A stretch of 64,000 nt of DNA from Paraburkholderia phenoliruptrix. GTDB taxonomy: Bacteria; Pseudomonadota; Gammaproteobacteria; Burkholderiales; Burkholderiaceae. Of this stretch, positions 18,082 through 26,027 are shown piece by piece. Position numbers and translations under genes: made by a program. How positions within the stretch are numbered: position 1 is the first letter of the stretch; every line of letters begins with the position of its first letter. The notes below the pieces were generated by a model, which made no database searches, had not been told where the DNA came from, and saw nothing but the letters and a program-made list of their open reading frames with translations. The stretch covers positions 1 through 64,000 of the forward strand of contig NZ_JAEUAV010000006.1 of the NCBI RefSeq assembly GCF_019511605.1, given 5' to 3'.

Positions 18082-18540
18082 TTATTGAATCACACTAGGG
18101 CCGACGCCCGCAGGCAGCGCTCGCGGCAGATATGCATAGCCGGAAAACTCCCGCAGATGTCCGCCGGAGTACACCACGAGATCGGCGCTCGAAACAGCGA
18201 GCGGCGTGTTTCTCTGCGCCGCGCTTGCCGCGACATAGGTATCGAACGACGCGCCCAGTACGGCCTTCAGATCGGGCAAGGTCGGCCCTTCCCACGCGAC
18301 GCCGAACACCATGCCGTTGGCCGTCACGTATTCGCGCACGAGCGTGCCGGAAGGCAGCGTGATTGCATGCACGGAATACGCGTTCTGCGTCGATGCGGTT
18401 CGTGCAACCGCATGCATGCGTGCGCCGTCGCTGTCGACACTGGTTGCGTTCTCGCCCAGCGTCGCATGAGCGGCCAGCGGCAACGCGCAGCCCGCCCCGA
18501 GCATTGCGCAGGCAATGCCGATTGAAAGCATCGGTTTCAA
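18082..18540 (-). CDS. DUF2844 family exported protein
   Basis: About 152 residues with an N-terminal signal sequence (hydrophobic LSIGIACAMLGAGCALPLA, then AHATLGE as a likely cleavage region) and a mature domain of the DUF2844 type. I chose a TTG start at 18540 because GAAGGA lies six bases upstream; an ATG at 18573 would add 11 residues and has no ribosome-binding site. It is first in a two-gene unit with the DUF3443 lipoprotein. The function is unknown; envelope location is inferred from the signal peptide. Confidence 0.75.
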   Translation of the reverse strand: MKPMLSIGIACAMLGAGCALPLAAHATLGENATSVDSDGARMHAVARTASTQNAYSVHAITLPSGTLVREYVTANGMVFGVAWEGPTLPDLKAVLGASFDTYVAASAAQRNTPLAVSSADLVVYSGGHLREFSGYAYLPRALPAGVGPSVIQ

Positions 18541-18962
18541 GAGAATTCCTTCGAGGTGAGATGCTCGCGACATGCCGTGGCCGTGGCCGTCGCGAACGCG
18601 AAACTAAAGGCGCAGCTCGGGCAGGCGGTGCGGATTGCTTTCACGCCGCGTGCTCAGGTGCGTGAATGCGTCTACGGAGTGGCGGCGCGAAACTTTAGCG
18701 GCGACGGTGTCGCCGGCCGATCGTTTGCGTGGGAATTTGAACGCGTCGGCAAAAATACGCCGGTTTGCGGCGTTTGACGCTCATGCAACGGCACGCCGCC
18801 GGCAGCGGTTGGCGGCGAGTTCAAAGGCGCGGGCGCGTTTGAAACGGACGGCCGCACGGAAAAGGACAGCACGCAAAGGGAGATACGCACGCCAGACGCA
18901 TAAAAGCAGCCGATGTAAGCGCGCGTTGAACTGAGAGGCGGCCAGAAACGTAGCGGCGCACG
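18541..18962. other. Gene-free stretch upstream of the DUF2844 gene
   Basis: About 420 bases with no coding potential that I trust: the small open frames here on both strands have no family features and no good ribosome-binding sites. It should hold the promoter of the DUF2844-DUF3443 pair near its left end; no clear hexamers are visible. Confidence 0.5.
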
Positions 18963-19007
18963 AAAAAGCCGCGAACGGCTCGCCGGATTCCGACGAGCCT
19001 TCGCGGC
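18963..19007 (-). terminator. Intrinsic terminator of the phasin-like gene
   Basis: On the minus strand a strong hairpin, with arms GCCGCGAA and TTCGCGGC outside and GGCTCG and CGAGCC inside (one unpaired base), is followed by TTTTT. It lies about 55 bases after the stop codon of the phasin-like gene. Confidence 0.8.
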
Positions 19008-19060
19008 TTCGGCTTGCGTACGTCAGGAGCCGCACGCAAGCGGTTCACGACCGGACGTGC

Positions 19061-19501
19061 TTACGCCTTCGGTTGCTGTTGCTGTTGTTGCTGCAACAGC
19101 GAGCGCAATTCCTGCACGTTTTCTTCGACGCGTTTTGCGATTACCGCATACGACTCCGCCTGCGTCTGATATGCCGCCTGCGCGAGTTGCTGCATGTCCG
19201 CGAGCGACTTGTGCAGACTTTGCTGGATCAATTCGGCGGTCTTTGCCGAAGGCGCGGCGCCGCTCGTCGATAGCTGACTGGTCAGCGACTGCAATTCGGC
19301 AAGCGTGGTGCGCAACATCTCGGCCTGCTTTTGCGCGAGCGATTGCATGCCCTGGAACGCGGTCTGATTCGCCTGAACCAGTGCTTCAACGTCCTTGCGC
19401 CGCGCTTCCATGATCGCGGGCACGTCGAAGCCGGGCAGCTTGAACTGCTCCAGCATTTTGGTGAAATCGCCAAACGGATTGGCGGTATCAGGTCGGTCCA
19501 T
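19061..19501 (-). CDS. Phasin-like protein
   Basis: A 146-residue soluble, helical, amphipathic protein without signal peptide or membrane segment, starting MDRPDTANPFGDFTKMLEQF and preceded by AAAGGAGGA. The sequence (PGFDVPAIMEARRKDVEALVQANQTAFQGMQ) is characteristic of phasin-family proteins, which coat polyhydroxyalkanoate granules. It ends in a run of nine glutamines interrupted by few residues (LLQQQQQQQQPKA-like), an unusual tail. No pha synthase or depolymerase gene is nearby. An ATG at 19549 is open in frame but less well placed. A terminator follows. Confidence 0.75.
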   Translation of the reverse strand: MDRPDTANPFGDFTKMLEQFKLPGFDVPAIMEARRKDVEALVQANQTAFQGMQSLAQKQAEMLRTTLAELQSLTSQLSTSGAAPSAKTAELIQQSLHKSLADMQQLAQAAYQTQAESYAVIAKRVEENVQELRSLLQQQQQQQPKA

Positions 19502-20261
19502 GCGAAATCCTCCTTTTCGGTTGAACGACGCGAGCGGCGCTGTACGCATGATTCACGCAATGCAGGCACCGGCTCTTCCGGTGCACCTCGCCCCAGGAGC
19601 CGCTTTGCGCGGCACTGGGGTCGGACGGCACATTGCGCCCATCATGCGCCATCCGCCGTCAATGCGCCAGCGCACATACCGTTCCCGCCCGCGGCGCAAC
19701 GCCCGGCAAAGCGGCGACCTTGAAACCGGACATGCGCCAAACATGCGTATGCCTGGGTTCGCTGCATAGCGTTGGTTCTCCCACATTGCCGCTCATTGGC
19801 CGCTTTTTCGTCTTCGCTCGGGTGGTTACGATAAAGACTGTTGAAACGCCAGTGCGGGTGAAGCATGCGTTATCCAGTCGATGTGGCCGTAGCGGCCGCT
19901 TTGCTCATCCTCGTGCTCTGCTGCATCATCGCCCTCGCCTTGCGCTGATCCAGCGAGACCCGCCTCGCCCGCCGCGTGCAAGCGCGCGCATCGCCCCTCT
20001 TCTTCATTCTTCAGCGCATCTTCCCGCCGTTCTGAAACGCCCGTTCGGCGCGTGACATGGTTCGAAATAATTGTTCGATGGAGTCGGCAAGGCCCCTGCC
20101 CCATACTTCGTTTCGCTGCCGGTGCGTGCGAAACAGCACGCATGAGATCACGAACGCTTCATGTGCGACTCCTGTCGCCGATGATCACGATCCTCCGGTT
20201 GCCGGTCATCGCAAGGCAGGCTCGAACATTACGGCACCGCGTGCCGACTACAGGACGCATC
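19502..20261. other. Mostly gene-free stretch before the DUF4410 lipoprotein gene
   Basis: Apart from one possible 27-residue membrane peptide (19865-19948), I see no supported gene in these roughly 760 bases. The long open frames running into the DUF4410 gene from 20052 lack family features before the lipoprotein signal. Promoters for the phasin-like and DUF4410 genes must lie here. Confidence 0.45.
19865..19948 (+). CDS. Possible small single-pass membrane peptide
   Basis: A 27-codon open frame encoding MRYPVDVAVAAALLILVLCC and then IIALALR. From residue 6 to 25 it is one uninterrupted hydrophobic helix, with charged residues only at the ends. GGGTGAAGC precedes the ATG, a weak ribosome-binding sequence. 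Chance open frames of this length are common, so the evidence is the composition alone. No function can be assigned. Confidence 0.35.
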   Translation: MRYPVDVAVAAALLILVLCCIIALALR

Positions 20262-21029
20262 ATGTTCACTTCGATCAAGCTCATCAAGAAACACTCGGCC
20301 CGTTTTGCCTGCATCGCGATGGTCAGCGCCAGCGCGTTGCTGAGCGGTTGCGCCAGCGGCAACATCACCGGCGCGAGCGCGGCCGTCGCACAGCCGGTGG
20401 TGCGTCCGGACAACATCTACGTCTACACGTTTGCTGCGCAGGCTGATGAGGTGAAGCTCGACGGCGGCATGCTGCAGAAACTGAAGACGCAAATGGGCGG
20501 TTCGTCGGCGGCACAAAAGCAGGCCGACGACGCCGCGCAGGTACGCGAACAGGTTGCCAACCAGATCGTCCGTGACTTGCAGTCGATGGGGCTGCGCGCG
20601 ATCCGCTCGGACATCCCCGCGCCTGCCGACCAGAACGTGCTGCTGGTGCAAGGCAGCTTCGACACAATCGACGCGGGCAACCGGCGCCGTCGCGTGTTGA
20701 TCGGTTTGGGTGCGGGCAAGAGCGAGGTCAGCAGCTCCGTGCAGATCTTCTACAAGCCCGCAGGCGGCGCGCCGCAACTCGTGCAGAGCTTCACCGCGAG
20801 CGCCGACAGCGGCAAGGCGCCTGGCATGGTGGAAACTGCCGGTGTGGGTGCGGCGGCGGGGCATATCGCAACAGCGGCGGCAGTGGGCGGCGGCTTGCAC
20901 GCGGTTTCGGAAACGAAACACGCCGGTGTTTCCGCCGACGCAACCCGCCTCGCCGACGCCGTGGCGAAGCAGATTGCCCAGATCGGCGTGAGCGGCGGCT
21001 GGCTTTCGAGCGAACGAATCAAGGGATGA
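20262..21029 (+). CDS. DUF4410 family lipoprotein
   Basis: A 255-residue predicted lipoprotein: the basic start MFTSIKLIKKHSARF, a hydrophobic stretch and lipobox LLSGC (Cys30). The mature domain (NIYVYTFAAQADEVKLD, then NQIVRDLQSMGLRAI, then VQIFYKPAGG) matches DUF4410, a family of unknown function in Burkholderiales. The open frame extends 70 codons upstream, but only this ATG gives a proper lipoprotein signal. Ahead of it is a long leader region; downstream is a convergent receiver-domain gene. Role unknown, probably in the envelope. Confidence 0.75.
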   Translation: MFTSIKLIKKHSARFACIAMVSASALLSGCASGNITGASAAVAQPVVRPDNIYVYTFAAQADEVKLDGGMLQKLKTQMGGSSAAQKQADDAAQVREQVANQIVRDLQSMGLRAIRSDIPAPADQNVLLVQGSFDTIDAGNRRRRVLIGLGAGKSEVSSSVQIFYKPAGGAPQLVQSFTASADSGKAPGMVETAGVGAAAGHIATAAAVGGGLHAVSETKHAGVSADATRLADAVAKQIAQIGVSGGWLSSERIKG

Positions 21030-21070
21030 CGGCCCGCGTGCGGCTGCCGCCCGAGGCGGCCCGCAGCAGT

Positions 21071-21463
21071 TCAGTTCCTGTCGCGCCAGAGGTTGCGTAT
21101 CAACGCGAGCAGAACGTTAGGCGCGGTACCCTTCTGGCAGTAACCGTCGAAATTGTGGCGGCCGCGGCCGGTTTCGCGCACGTGCTGCTCGTCGAGCGAG
21201 GTGAACGCAACAATGCCGAGGCTAGGCGTAGGCAGATAGCTGCGCAACGCACTCGCCGTATCGTAGCCGTCGCGCTCCGGCATCATGATGTCGAGCACGA
21301 CCACGTCGGGTACCCAATCTTTCACACAGTTGAGCGCTTCGTTACAACCGTTCGCCGCGCGCGCTTCGACGCCTTCGTACGACAGATAGGTGGCGAGCGC
21401 CTCTGCCGCGCCCTTGTTGTCGTCGACCACCAGCACACGCGGCACCTCGTGCAAGACCCTCAC
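21071..21463 (-). CDS. Stand-alone response-regulator receiver protein
   Basis: About 130 residues made almost entirely of a receiver domain: the acidic pocket in PRVLVVDDN, the phosphorylation site Asp in VVVLDIMMPERDGYD, the conserved Thr/Ser in IVAFTSLD and the Lys in YCQKGT. No output domain follows. The start is uncertain: I use a GTG with GGTGGAG upstream; TTG and GTG codons slightly downstream and an ATG at 21502 are alternatives. No kinase is adjacent, so it is an orphan, perhaps acting by protein contact like CheY or Spo0F. Confidence 0.75.
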   Translation of the reverse strand: MRVLHEVPRVLVVDDNKGAAEALATYLSYEGVEARAANGCNEALNCVKDWVPDVVVLDIMMPERDGYDTASALRSYLPTPSLGIVAFTSLDEQHVRETGRGRHNFDGYCQKGTAPNVLLALIRNLWRDRN

Positions 21464-21730
21464 CTGGCGAGCGCTCCACCTTTGACACGTTGTTCGGGAC
21501 ATGTATGACGATATGCATGAGAAAACCATCGCAGCGCAGCAAATCGCATACCGGTCGGCCGCCGTGACGGTACGTACTCCCGCGCTGCAACGCGCTGCAA
21601 ACGATCCGCGAACGCGGGTAGCCCTCCACCACCAGGCCGGGTTCGCGCCCTGCCTGTCGGCCGCCGTAACCGGTGCACAGGCCGTCGGCGCCGCGACTGT
21701 GCGCGGGCCGCCGACGGCGCGCGACTTCAG

Positions 21731-23686
21731 TTAGCCAAACGTGAACGCATAGGCACTGACGCCCGCATCCAGGAACTGGATTTCGAACGTTCGGTCCTGC
21801 ACCAGGCCGCTTTGGCGCACCAGTTGATAAAGCCGGTCTTTGGCGATCACGCCTACGCCGTTTGCATCCGTGTCCGCGCCATGCGACGCGCCCGGCGCTT
21901 TGCCGTCGATCGTCACTTTGAAGCGCACCGGCTTGCCGTCCGCCATCGGCCCTAACACCAGATGCAGGTCGCGCGCGTGAAAGCGGTAGGCGATCTTCGC
22001 GCCGCTGCGTCCCGATTGCGCGCGCTCGCCCATTACGTCCCACTCGCCTTCAAGGCTCCAGCTTCCGGTGGCCAGTCGCGCGGGGCTGCTGTAGGTGCGA
22101 AGCACGTCGGGCGCCAGCGTTTCCGGCGAAGCGAAACCCTCGGCCTGACGATAACCGACGTACGTCTCGCCGGAGCGCAGGTCGCGCGGATCGGCGGCTG
22201 CTTCGATGCCCGACGCCTTCGCGGCGCCCGCGGCCGCGGGCAGTGCCGGGTGGCCGGCGTCGGCCAGCAATTGACGGATCACCTCTTCCGACTTCTCGTA
22301 TCCGCCTTCGCCAAAATGGTGATAGCGGATCTGGCCGTGCGCATCCACGATATAGAAGGCCGGCCAGTACTGATTGTCGAAGGCCTGCCACACCGCGAGG
22401 TTGTTATCGATGGCAACCGGATAGTCGATGTGCAGATCGGCCGCCGCGCGCTTCACGTTCGCGATGTTCTGCTCGAACGCGAATTCCGGCGAGTGCACGC
22501 CTATCACGACGAGCCCCTGATCGCGATACCGGTTCGCCCACGCTTTCAGATACGGCAACGTGCGCAGGCAGTTGATGCACGAATACGTCCAGAAATTGAC
22601 GATCACCACTTTGCCGCGCAGGTCGCTGCTTTTCAGGGGCGGCGAGTTCAGCCAGTCGACGGCGCCCGACAGCGAAGGCAACGCGCCTTCCGCCGGCAGT
22701 GAAAGCGGCGCGGCAAGGGCAATCGGTCGTGCGAGGGCGGCGGAGTCAGCGTTGGTGCTCGCGTTGGTGCTCGCAGTGGTGCTGACTTTCAGGAACGGGG
22801 TGGCGTACGCCGCGCGAGGTTCGAGGCTCGGGAGATCGCCAGGCCGCCAATCGGCGGGCACGAGGCCGGAGGGCTGTGAATCCGTGGGCTGCAAATCTGC
22901 GCGCAATGAATCCGTGCGCTCCGCTTTCGGCCCCGCCGCTTCGCCCCGCTGCGCCGCTCCACGCGGCGACCAACGCTGCACCAGTTTGTCCTCGATGCCG
23001 GTCGTATTGAACGACGGCAACAAGGCCAGAGCCCGCGTATCCAGACCCAGCGCAATTGCGCCAGCCGACAGCAGCACCGCTGCGCCCACCACCTGACGCA
23101 CGCGCTCACTCACGCCATACGAGCGGCGCAGCACCGCGACGAGCCGCCCGCCAATCGCCAGAACGATGGCAAGCGAAACCGCCGCGCCTGCCGCGAACGC
23201 AAGCAACGGCAACACGCTCGCGCCGCCCGGCCGATGCAGGATCACGCCGGTCATCACCAGCCCGAGAATCGGGCCCGCGCACGGCGCCCACAGCAAGCCG
23301 GTCGCGACGCCCAGGCCGACGGACGACAGCACGCTCGGCTCCCCGCCGTCGCGTCGCACCGCGTCGTCAAGACGATTACCCGCGCTCACGAGCGGATGCG
23401 TGAGCCGCTCGGCTATCGACGGAAACAGCAGCGCCGCGCCGAACAGTGCGAAGAACACGAGCGCGATCCAGCGGCCGTATTCATTGACATGCGCGACCCA
23501 GGCGCCGCCGGCCAGGGCAAGACTCGCGACGGCGGCGAACGTCAGCGCCATGCCGGCGAGAAGCGGCAAACCGTGGCGCACGAACGACTGATCGACGCGC
23601 GCGAACACGAGCGGCACAACCGGAAGAATGCACGGACTGACGATGGTGAGCATGCCGCCGGCGAAGGCGAGAAGTATGAGCAGCAT
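21731..23686 (-). CDS. dipZ: DipZ-type thiol-disulfide exchange protein (CcdA-thioredoxin fusion)
   Basis: About 651 residues. The N-terminal CcdA-like membrane domain (six spans) has the conserved cysteines in SPCILPVVPL and WAPCAGPILG. A long low-complexity linker follows, then a periplasmic thioredoxin-like domain with CINC in FWTYSCINCLRTLP, then a C-terminal beta-rich domain of about 150 residues. By family analogy electrons pass from cytoplasmic thioredoxin through the CcdA part to the periplasmic CXXC. The ATG at 23686 has AAGGAC upstream; an ATG 40 codons earlier adds a Pro/Met-rich leader. It diverges from a TlpA-like gene whose domain is closely related; two copies of a composite motif lie between them. 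Confidence 0.88.
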   Translation of the reverse strand: MLLILLAFAGGMLTIVSPCILPVVPLVFARVDQSFVRHGLPLLAGMALTFAAVASLALAGGAWVAHVNEYGRWIALVFFALFGAALLFPSIAERLTHPLVSAGNRLDDAVRRDGGEPSVLSSVGLGVATGLLWAPCAGPILGLVMTGVILHRPGGASVLPLLAFAAGAAVSLAIVLAIGGRLVAVLRRSYGVSERVRQVVGAAVLLSAGAIALGLDTRALALLPSFNTTGIEDKLVQRWSPRGAAQRGEAAGPKAERTDSLRADLQPTDSQPSGLVPADWRPGDLPSLEPRAAYATPFLKVSTTASTNASTNADSAALARPIALAAPLSLPAEGALPSLSGAVDWLNSPPLKSSDLRGKVVIVNFWTYSCINCLRTLPYLKAWANRYRDQGLVVIGVHSPEFAFEQNIANVKRAAADLHIDYPVAIDNNLAVWQAFDNQYWPAFYIVDAHGQIRYHHFGEGGYEKSEEVIRQLLADAGHPALPAAAGAAKASGIEAAADPRDLRSGETYVGYRQAEGFASPETLAPDVLRTYSSPARLATGSWSLEGEWDVMGERAQSGRSGAKIAYRFHARDLHLVLGPMADGKPVRFKVTIDGKAPGASHGADTDANGVGVIAKDRLYQLVRQSGLVQDRTFEIQFLDAGVSAYAFTFG

Positions 23687-23839
23687 AACAATGTCCTTTC
23701 GTTCAATGACCTGGTCGGCCCGCACCGGCTGCATGGACGGCATGGACGGCATGGGCAGCGAGGGCCGGGTGGCGGATACCGGATGACTGCATTGAACTGC
23801 CGGCACGTATCGGGCTTGTGTCGGCGAAGGCGAGGTTGT

Positions 23840-23884
23840 GCAAGCTCATGTATCGAGGGACGCATAGATACAGTGCGACACAAA
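23840..23884 (-). promoter_or_regulatory. Composite regulatory motif, copy D, facing dipZ
   Basis: Read on the minus strand: TTTGTGTCGCACTGTATC, twelve bases, GATACATGAGCTTGC. GTATC and GATAC form an inverted repeat. It is a 45-bp variant of the 46-bp motif found at 23929-23974, 36783-36828 and 36921-36966, and lies about 155 bases upstream of dipZ in the orientation of that gene. Probably a regulator binding site. Confidence 0.5.
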
Positions 23885-23928
23885 AACAGCCGTCCGCCCG
23901 CGCGCGCCCGCAGCCGCGCGCGGATGGC

Positions 23929-23974
23929 TTTGTATCGCAACGTATCGACGCGCGGCGCGGACACACAACGTTGC
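23929..23974 (+). promoter_or_regulatory. Composite regulatory motif, copy A, facing the TlpA-like gene
   Basis: TTTGTATCGCAACGTATC, thirteen bases, GACACACAACGTTGC. The left part contains GTATC twice at a 10-base interval, the usual spacing for an OmpR-type direct repeat; the right part provides an inverted half-site. Two copies with identical spacing lie before the GFA/two-component operon at 36783 and 36921. It sits 112 bases upstream of the thioredoxin start. Confidence 0.55.
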
Positions 23975-24085
23975 GCAGGCACGCGTGAGACGACACACGG
24001 CAGATACGTGGGCGGCGTCCAATGACGTCACGCTTGCCGATTACCTACGCGCACACCGCGCGTCTCATGCAAAGGACGATTCATC

Positions 24086-24637
24086 ATGCCTACCCGACTC
24101 AAAACCCTCGCCACCATCGGCTCCTTCGTCGCGCTCGCGCTGGTCGCGAGCCTCGTTGGCACGCGCGGCGGCGCCATCAGCGCCGCCGAACGCAACATGC
24201 CGGCCACGCCGCAAATAACCGGCATCGACAAATGGATCAACAGCACGCCGCTCACGCTGCCGGAGTTGCGCGGCAAAGTCGTGCTGGTCGATTTCTGGAC
24301 CTACTCGTGCATCAACTGCGTGAACACACTGCCCTACGTGAAGAACTGGTATAACCAGTACGCCAGCCAGGGGCTGCAGGTCATCGGCGTCCACACGCCC
24401 GAATACCCGTTCGAACGCAACGCGGGCAATGTCAGCGCCGCCGTCAAGAAGTTCGACATTCGCTATCCGGTCGCACTCGACAACGAATACGCAACGTGGA
24501 ACGCGTTCAACAACCAGTACTGGCCAGCGGTGTATCTGCTCGACAAGCAGGGACACGTCGTCTACAGCCACTTCGGCGAAGGCGACTATGCACAGACGGA
24601 AGCGAAGATTCGCGAGCTGCTGGCGCAACCCGGTTGA
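24086..24637 (+). CDS. TlpA-like periplasmic thioredoxin
   Basis: A 183-residue protein with an N-terminal membrane anchor or signal (residues 8-28) and a thioredoxin fold with active-site CINC in FWTYSCINCVNTLP, the cis-Pro segment NQYWPAVYLL and a C-terminal SHFGEGDYAQTE. It is closely similar in sequence to the thioredoxin domain of the divergent DipZ protein (both have FWTYSCINC, VIGVH, NQYWPA, HFGEG), so one probably arose from the other or they share a substrate. It should act in the periplasm and be kept reduced by DipZ. Confidence 0.85.
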   Translation: MPTRLKTLATIGSFVALALVASLVGTRGGAISAAERNMPATPQITGIDKWINSTPLTLPELRGKVVLVDFWTYSCINCVNTLPYVKNWYNQYASQGLQVIGVHTPEYPFERNAGNVSAAVKKFDIRYPVALDNEYATWNAFNNQYWPAVYLLDKQGHVVYSHFGEGDYAQTEAKIRELLAQPG

Positions 24638-24722
24638 TGCAAAGCCGCGTGAGGTGTTGACGCCGCCATGCCCGCCTGCGAGCATGCGGCAATCGAAATC
24701 AGACAAGGCGCCAGACGAGCCC

Positions 24723-25637
24723 ATGCGAGCACCCAATCATCTGAACGCGCTGCGCGCTTTCGAGGCCGTCGGCCGGCACCTGAGCTACGTTGCCGCCGCG
24801 GAGGAACTGCACGTGACGCCGGCCGCGATCGGCCAGATGATTCGCGGGCTGGAGGAGACGCTCGACATCGAGCTGTTTCATCGCTCGACGTCGGGCCCGT
24901 CGCGGCTCGTGCTGACCGACGCCGCGCGCGCGGCCATGCCGGAATTGCAGGCCGGCTTCGAGTTGCTCGCGCAGGCGGTCGAGCGGGTTAAGGCAAGCAA
25001 GGCACGCATTACCGTGACGGTGACGGTGCCTCCGGCACTAGCGGACAAATGGTTTCTGCATCGCGTGGAGCGGTTTCAGCGCCAGTATCCGCGCTATGAC
25101 CTGCGTATCGACCTGTCGCTAAGACTTGTCGACTTCACCGCCGATAGGGTCGATGCCGGCATCCGTTATGGGACCGGCCACTGGCCGGATCTGACCGCAA
25201 CCTTTCTGATGCGCGACGAGTTCTTCCCCGTTTGCAGCCCCGCGCTGCTCGAAGGCGCGCATCCGCTCAGGACACCGGCGGACCTGAACCACCATCCGCT
25301 GATCCACGACATTTCGATGCGAGCGGCACCGGCGTTTCCGACATGGCGCTCATGGGTGCAGAAGACGGGCAACGCGGGCGTGGTTGATTGCGACCGGGGC
25401 TTGCAGATCAACGACTCCGCCGCGGCGATTCATACGGCCATCTCGGGCAACGGAGTGGCGCTCGGCAGAACCTGCCTTGTCGAGCGCGACATTGCGGAAG
25501 GCCGGCTGGTGCGGCCGTTTCCGGAAGCGCAGAGCTGCGACCTCGCCTATTACGTGGTGCATAGAAAAGACAACGGCAGCGAGCCCGCGGTGGTGGCCTT
25601 CAAGGAGTGGCTTCTTGCCGAAGCCAATGGCAGATGA
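24723..25637 (+). CDS. LysR-family transcriptional regulator, GcvA-like
   Basis: A 304-residue regulator starting MRAPNHLNALRAFEAVGRHL. Residues 5-65 form the LysR winged helix-turn-helix (SYVAAAEELHVTPAAIGQMI, then LEETLDIELFHR); the rest is the two-lobed effector-binding domain with DLRIDLS and GIRYGTG segments typical of the GcvA group. The frame is open further upstream, but that part overlaps the thioredoxin gene. It follows that gene on the same strand after 85 bases; no divergent target is visible, so its regulon is unclear. Confidence 0.87.
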   Translation: MRAPNHLNALRAFEAVGRHLSYVAAAEELHVTPAAIGQMIRGLEETLDIELFHRSTSGPSRLVLTDAARAAMPELQAGFELLAQAVERVKASKARITVTVTVPPALADKWFLHRVERFQRQYPRYDLRIDLSLRLVDFTADRVDAGIRYGTGHWPDLTATFLMRDEFFPVCSPALLEGAHPLRTPADLNHHPLIHDISMRAAPAFPTWRSWVQKTGNAGVVDCDRGLQINDSAAAIHTAISGNGVALGRTCLVERDIAEGRLVRPFPEAQSCDLAYYVVHRKDNGSEPAVVAFKEWLLAEANGR

Positions 25638-25713
25638 TGGCCCCCGCGTGTGCTGCGCCTGCAGCGCGAGGCGCATGACAGGCGTCGGCGCTCGTCACAC
25701 GGGTATTCGCTGG

Positions 25714-25968
25714 CTATGCGCTATTCGTGCCGCCACTCTTCTTTAGCGCCAGTTGCTTGCGGTACGCCTCCACCGGCAGGCCGCCCCAGCCCCAGTTCTC
25801 CATGTCCACTTCCTCGATCACGACGAAGGTGGCTTCCAGCGGCTTGTTCAGCACGTCCAGCAACAGGTGGCTGACACCGCTGATCAAGCGCGCTTTTTCT
25901 TCGGCAGTGACCGCGTTGGCGCCGGGCGTGGTTCCCTCGCGCGTGACCTGAATCGTGACGATAGGCAT
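25714..25968 (-). CDS. 4-oxalocrotonate tautomerase family protein
   Basis: An 84-residue small enzyme starting MPIVTIQVTREG. The proline directly after the initiator methionine is the catalytic base of this superfamily once Met is removed. The fold elements TAEEKARLISGVSHLLLDVL and VVIEEVDMENWGWGG match the family. It lies 59 bases upstream of the next minus-strand reading frame boundary and follows the SDR gene in reverse order, with 59 bases between its start and the SDR stop, so it may be co-transcribed with the SDR. The substrate is unknown. Confidence 0.85.
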   Translation of the reverse strand: MPIVTIQVTREGTTPGANAVTAEEKARLISGVSHLLLDVLNKPLEATFVVIEEVDMENWGWGGLPVEAYRKQLALKKSGGTNSA

Positions 25969-26027
25969 GTCGTTCTCCGTGGCAAAGGCGGGCGCCGCGA
26001 ACCGGCGCCCTGTTCGTTGTCGATGCT

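Noticed and set aside
20052-20261. A 70-codon N-terminal extension of the DUF4410 lipoprotein
   Set aside because: It would bury the lipoprotein signal; the ATG at 20262 gives a standard signal with lipobox.
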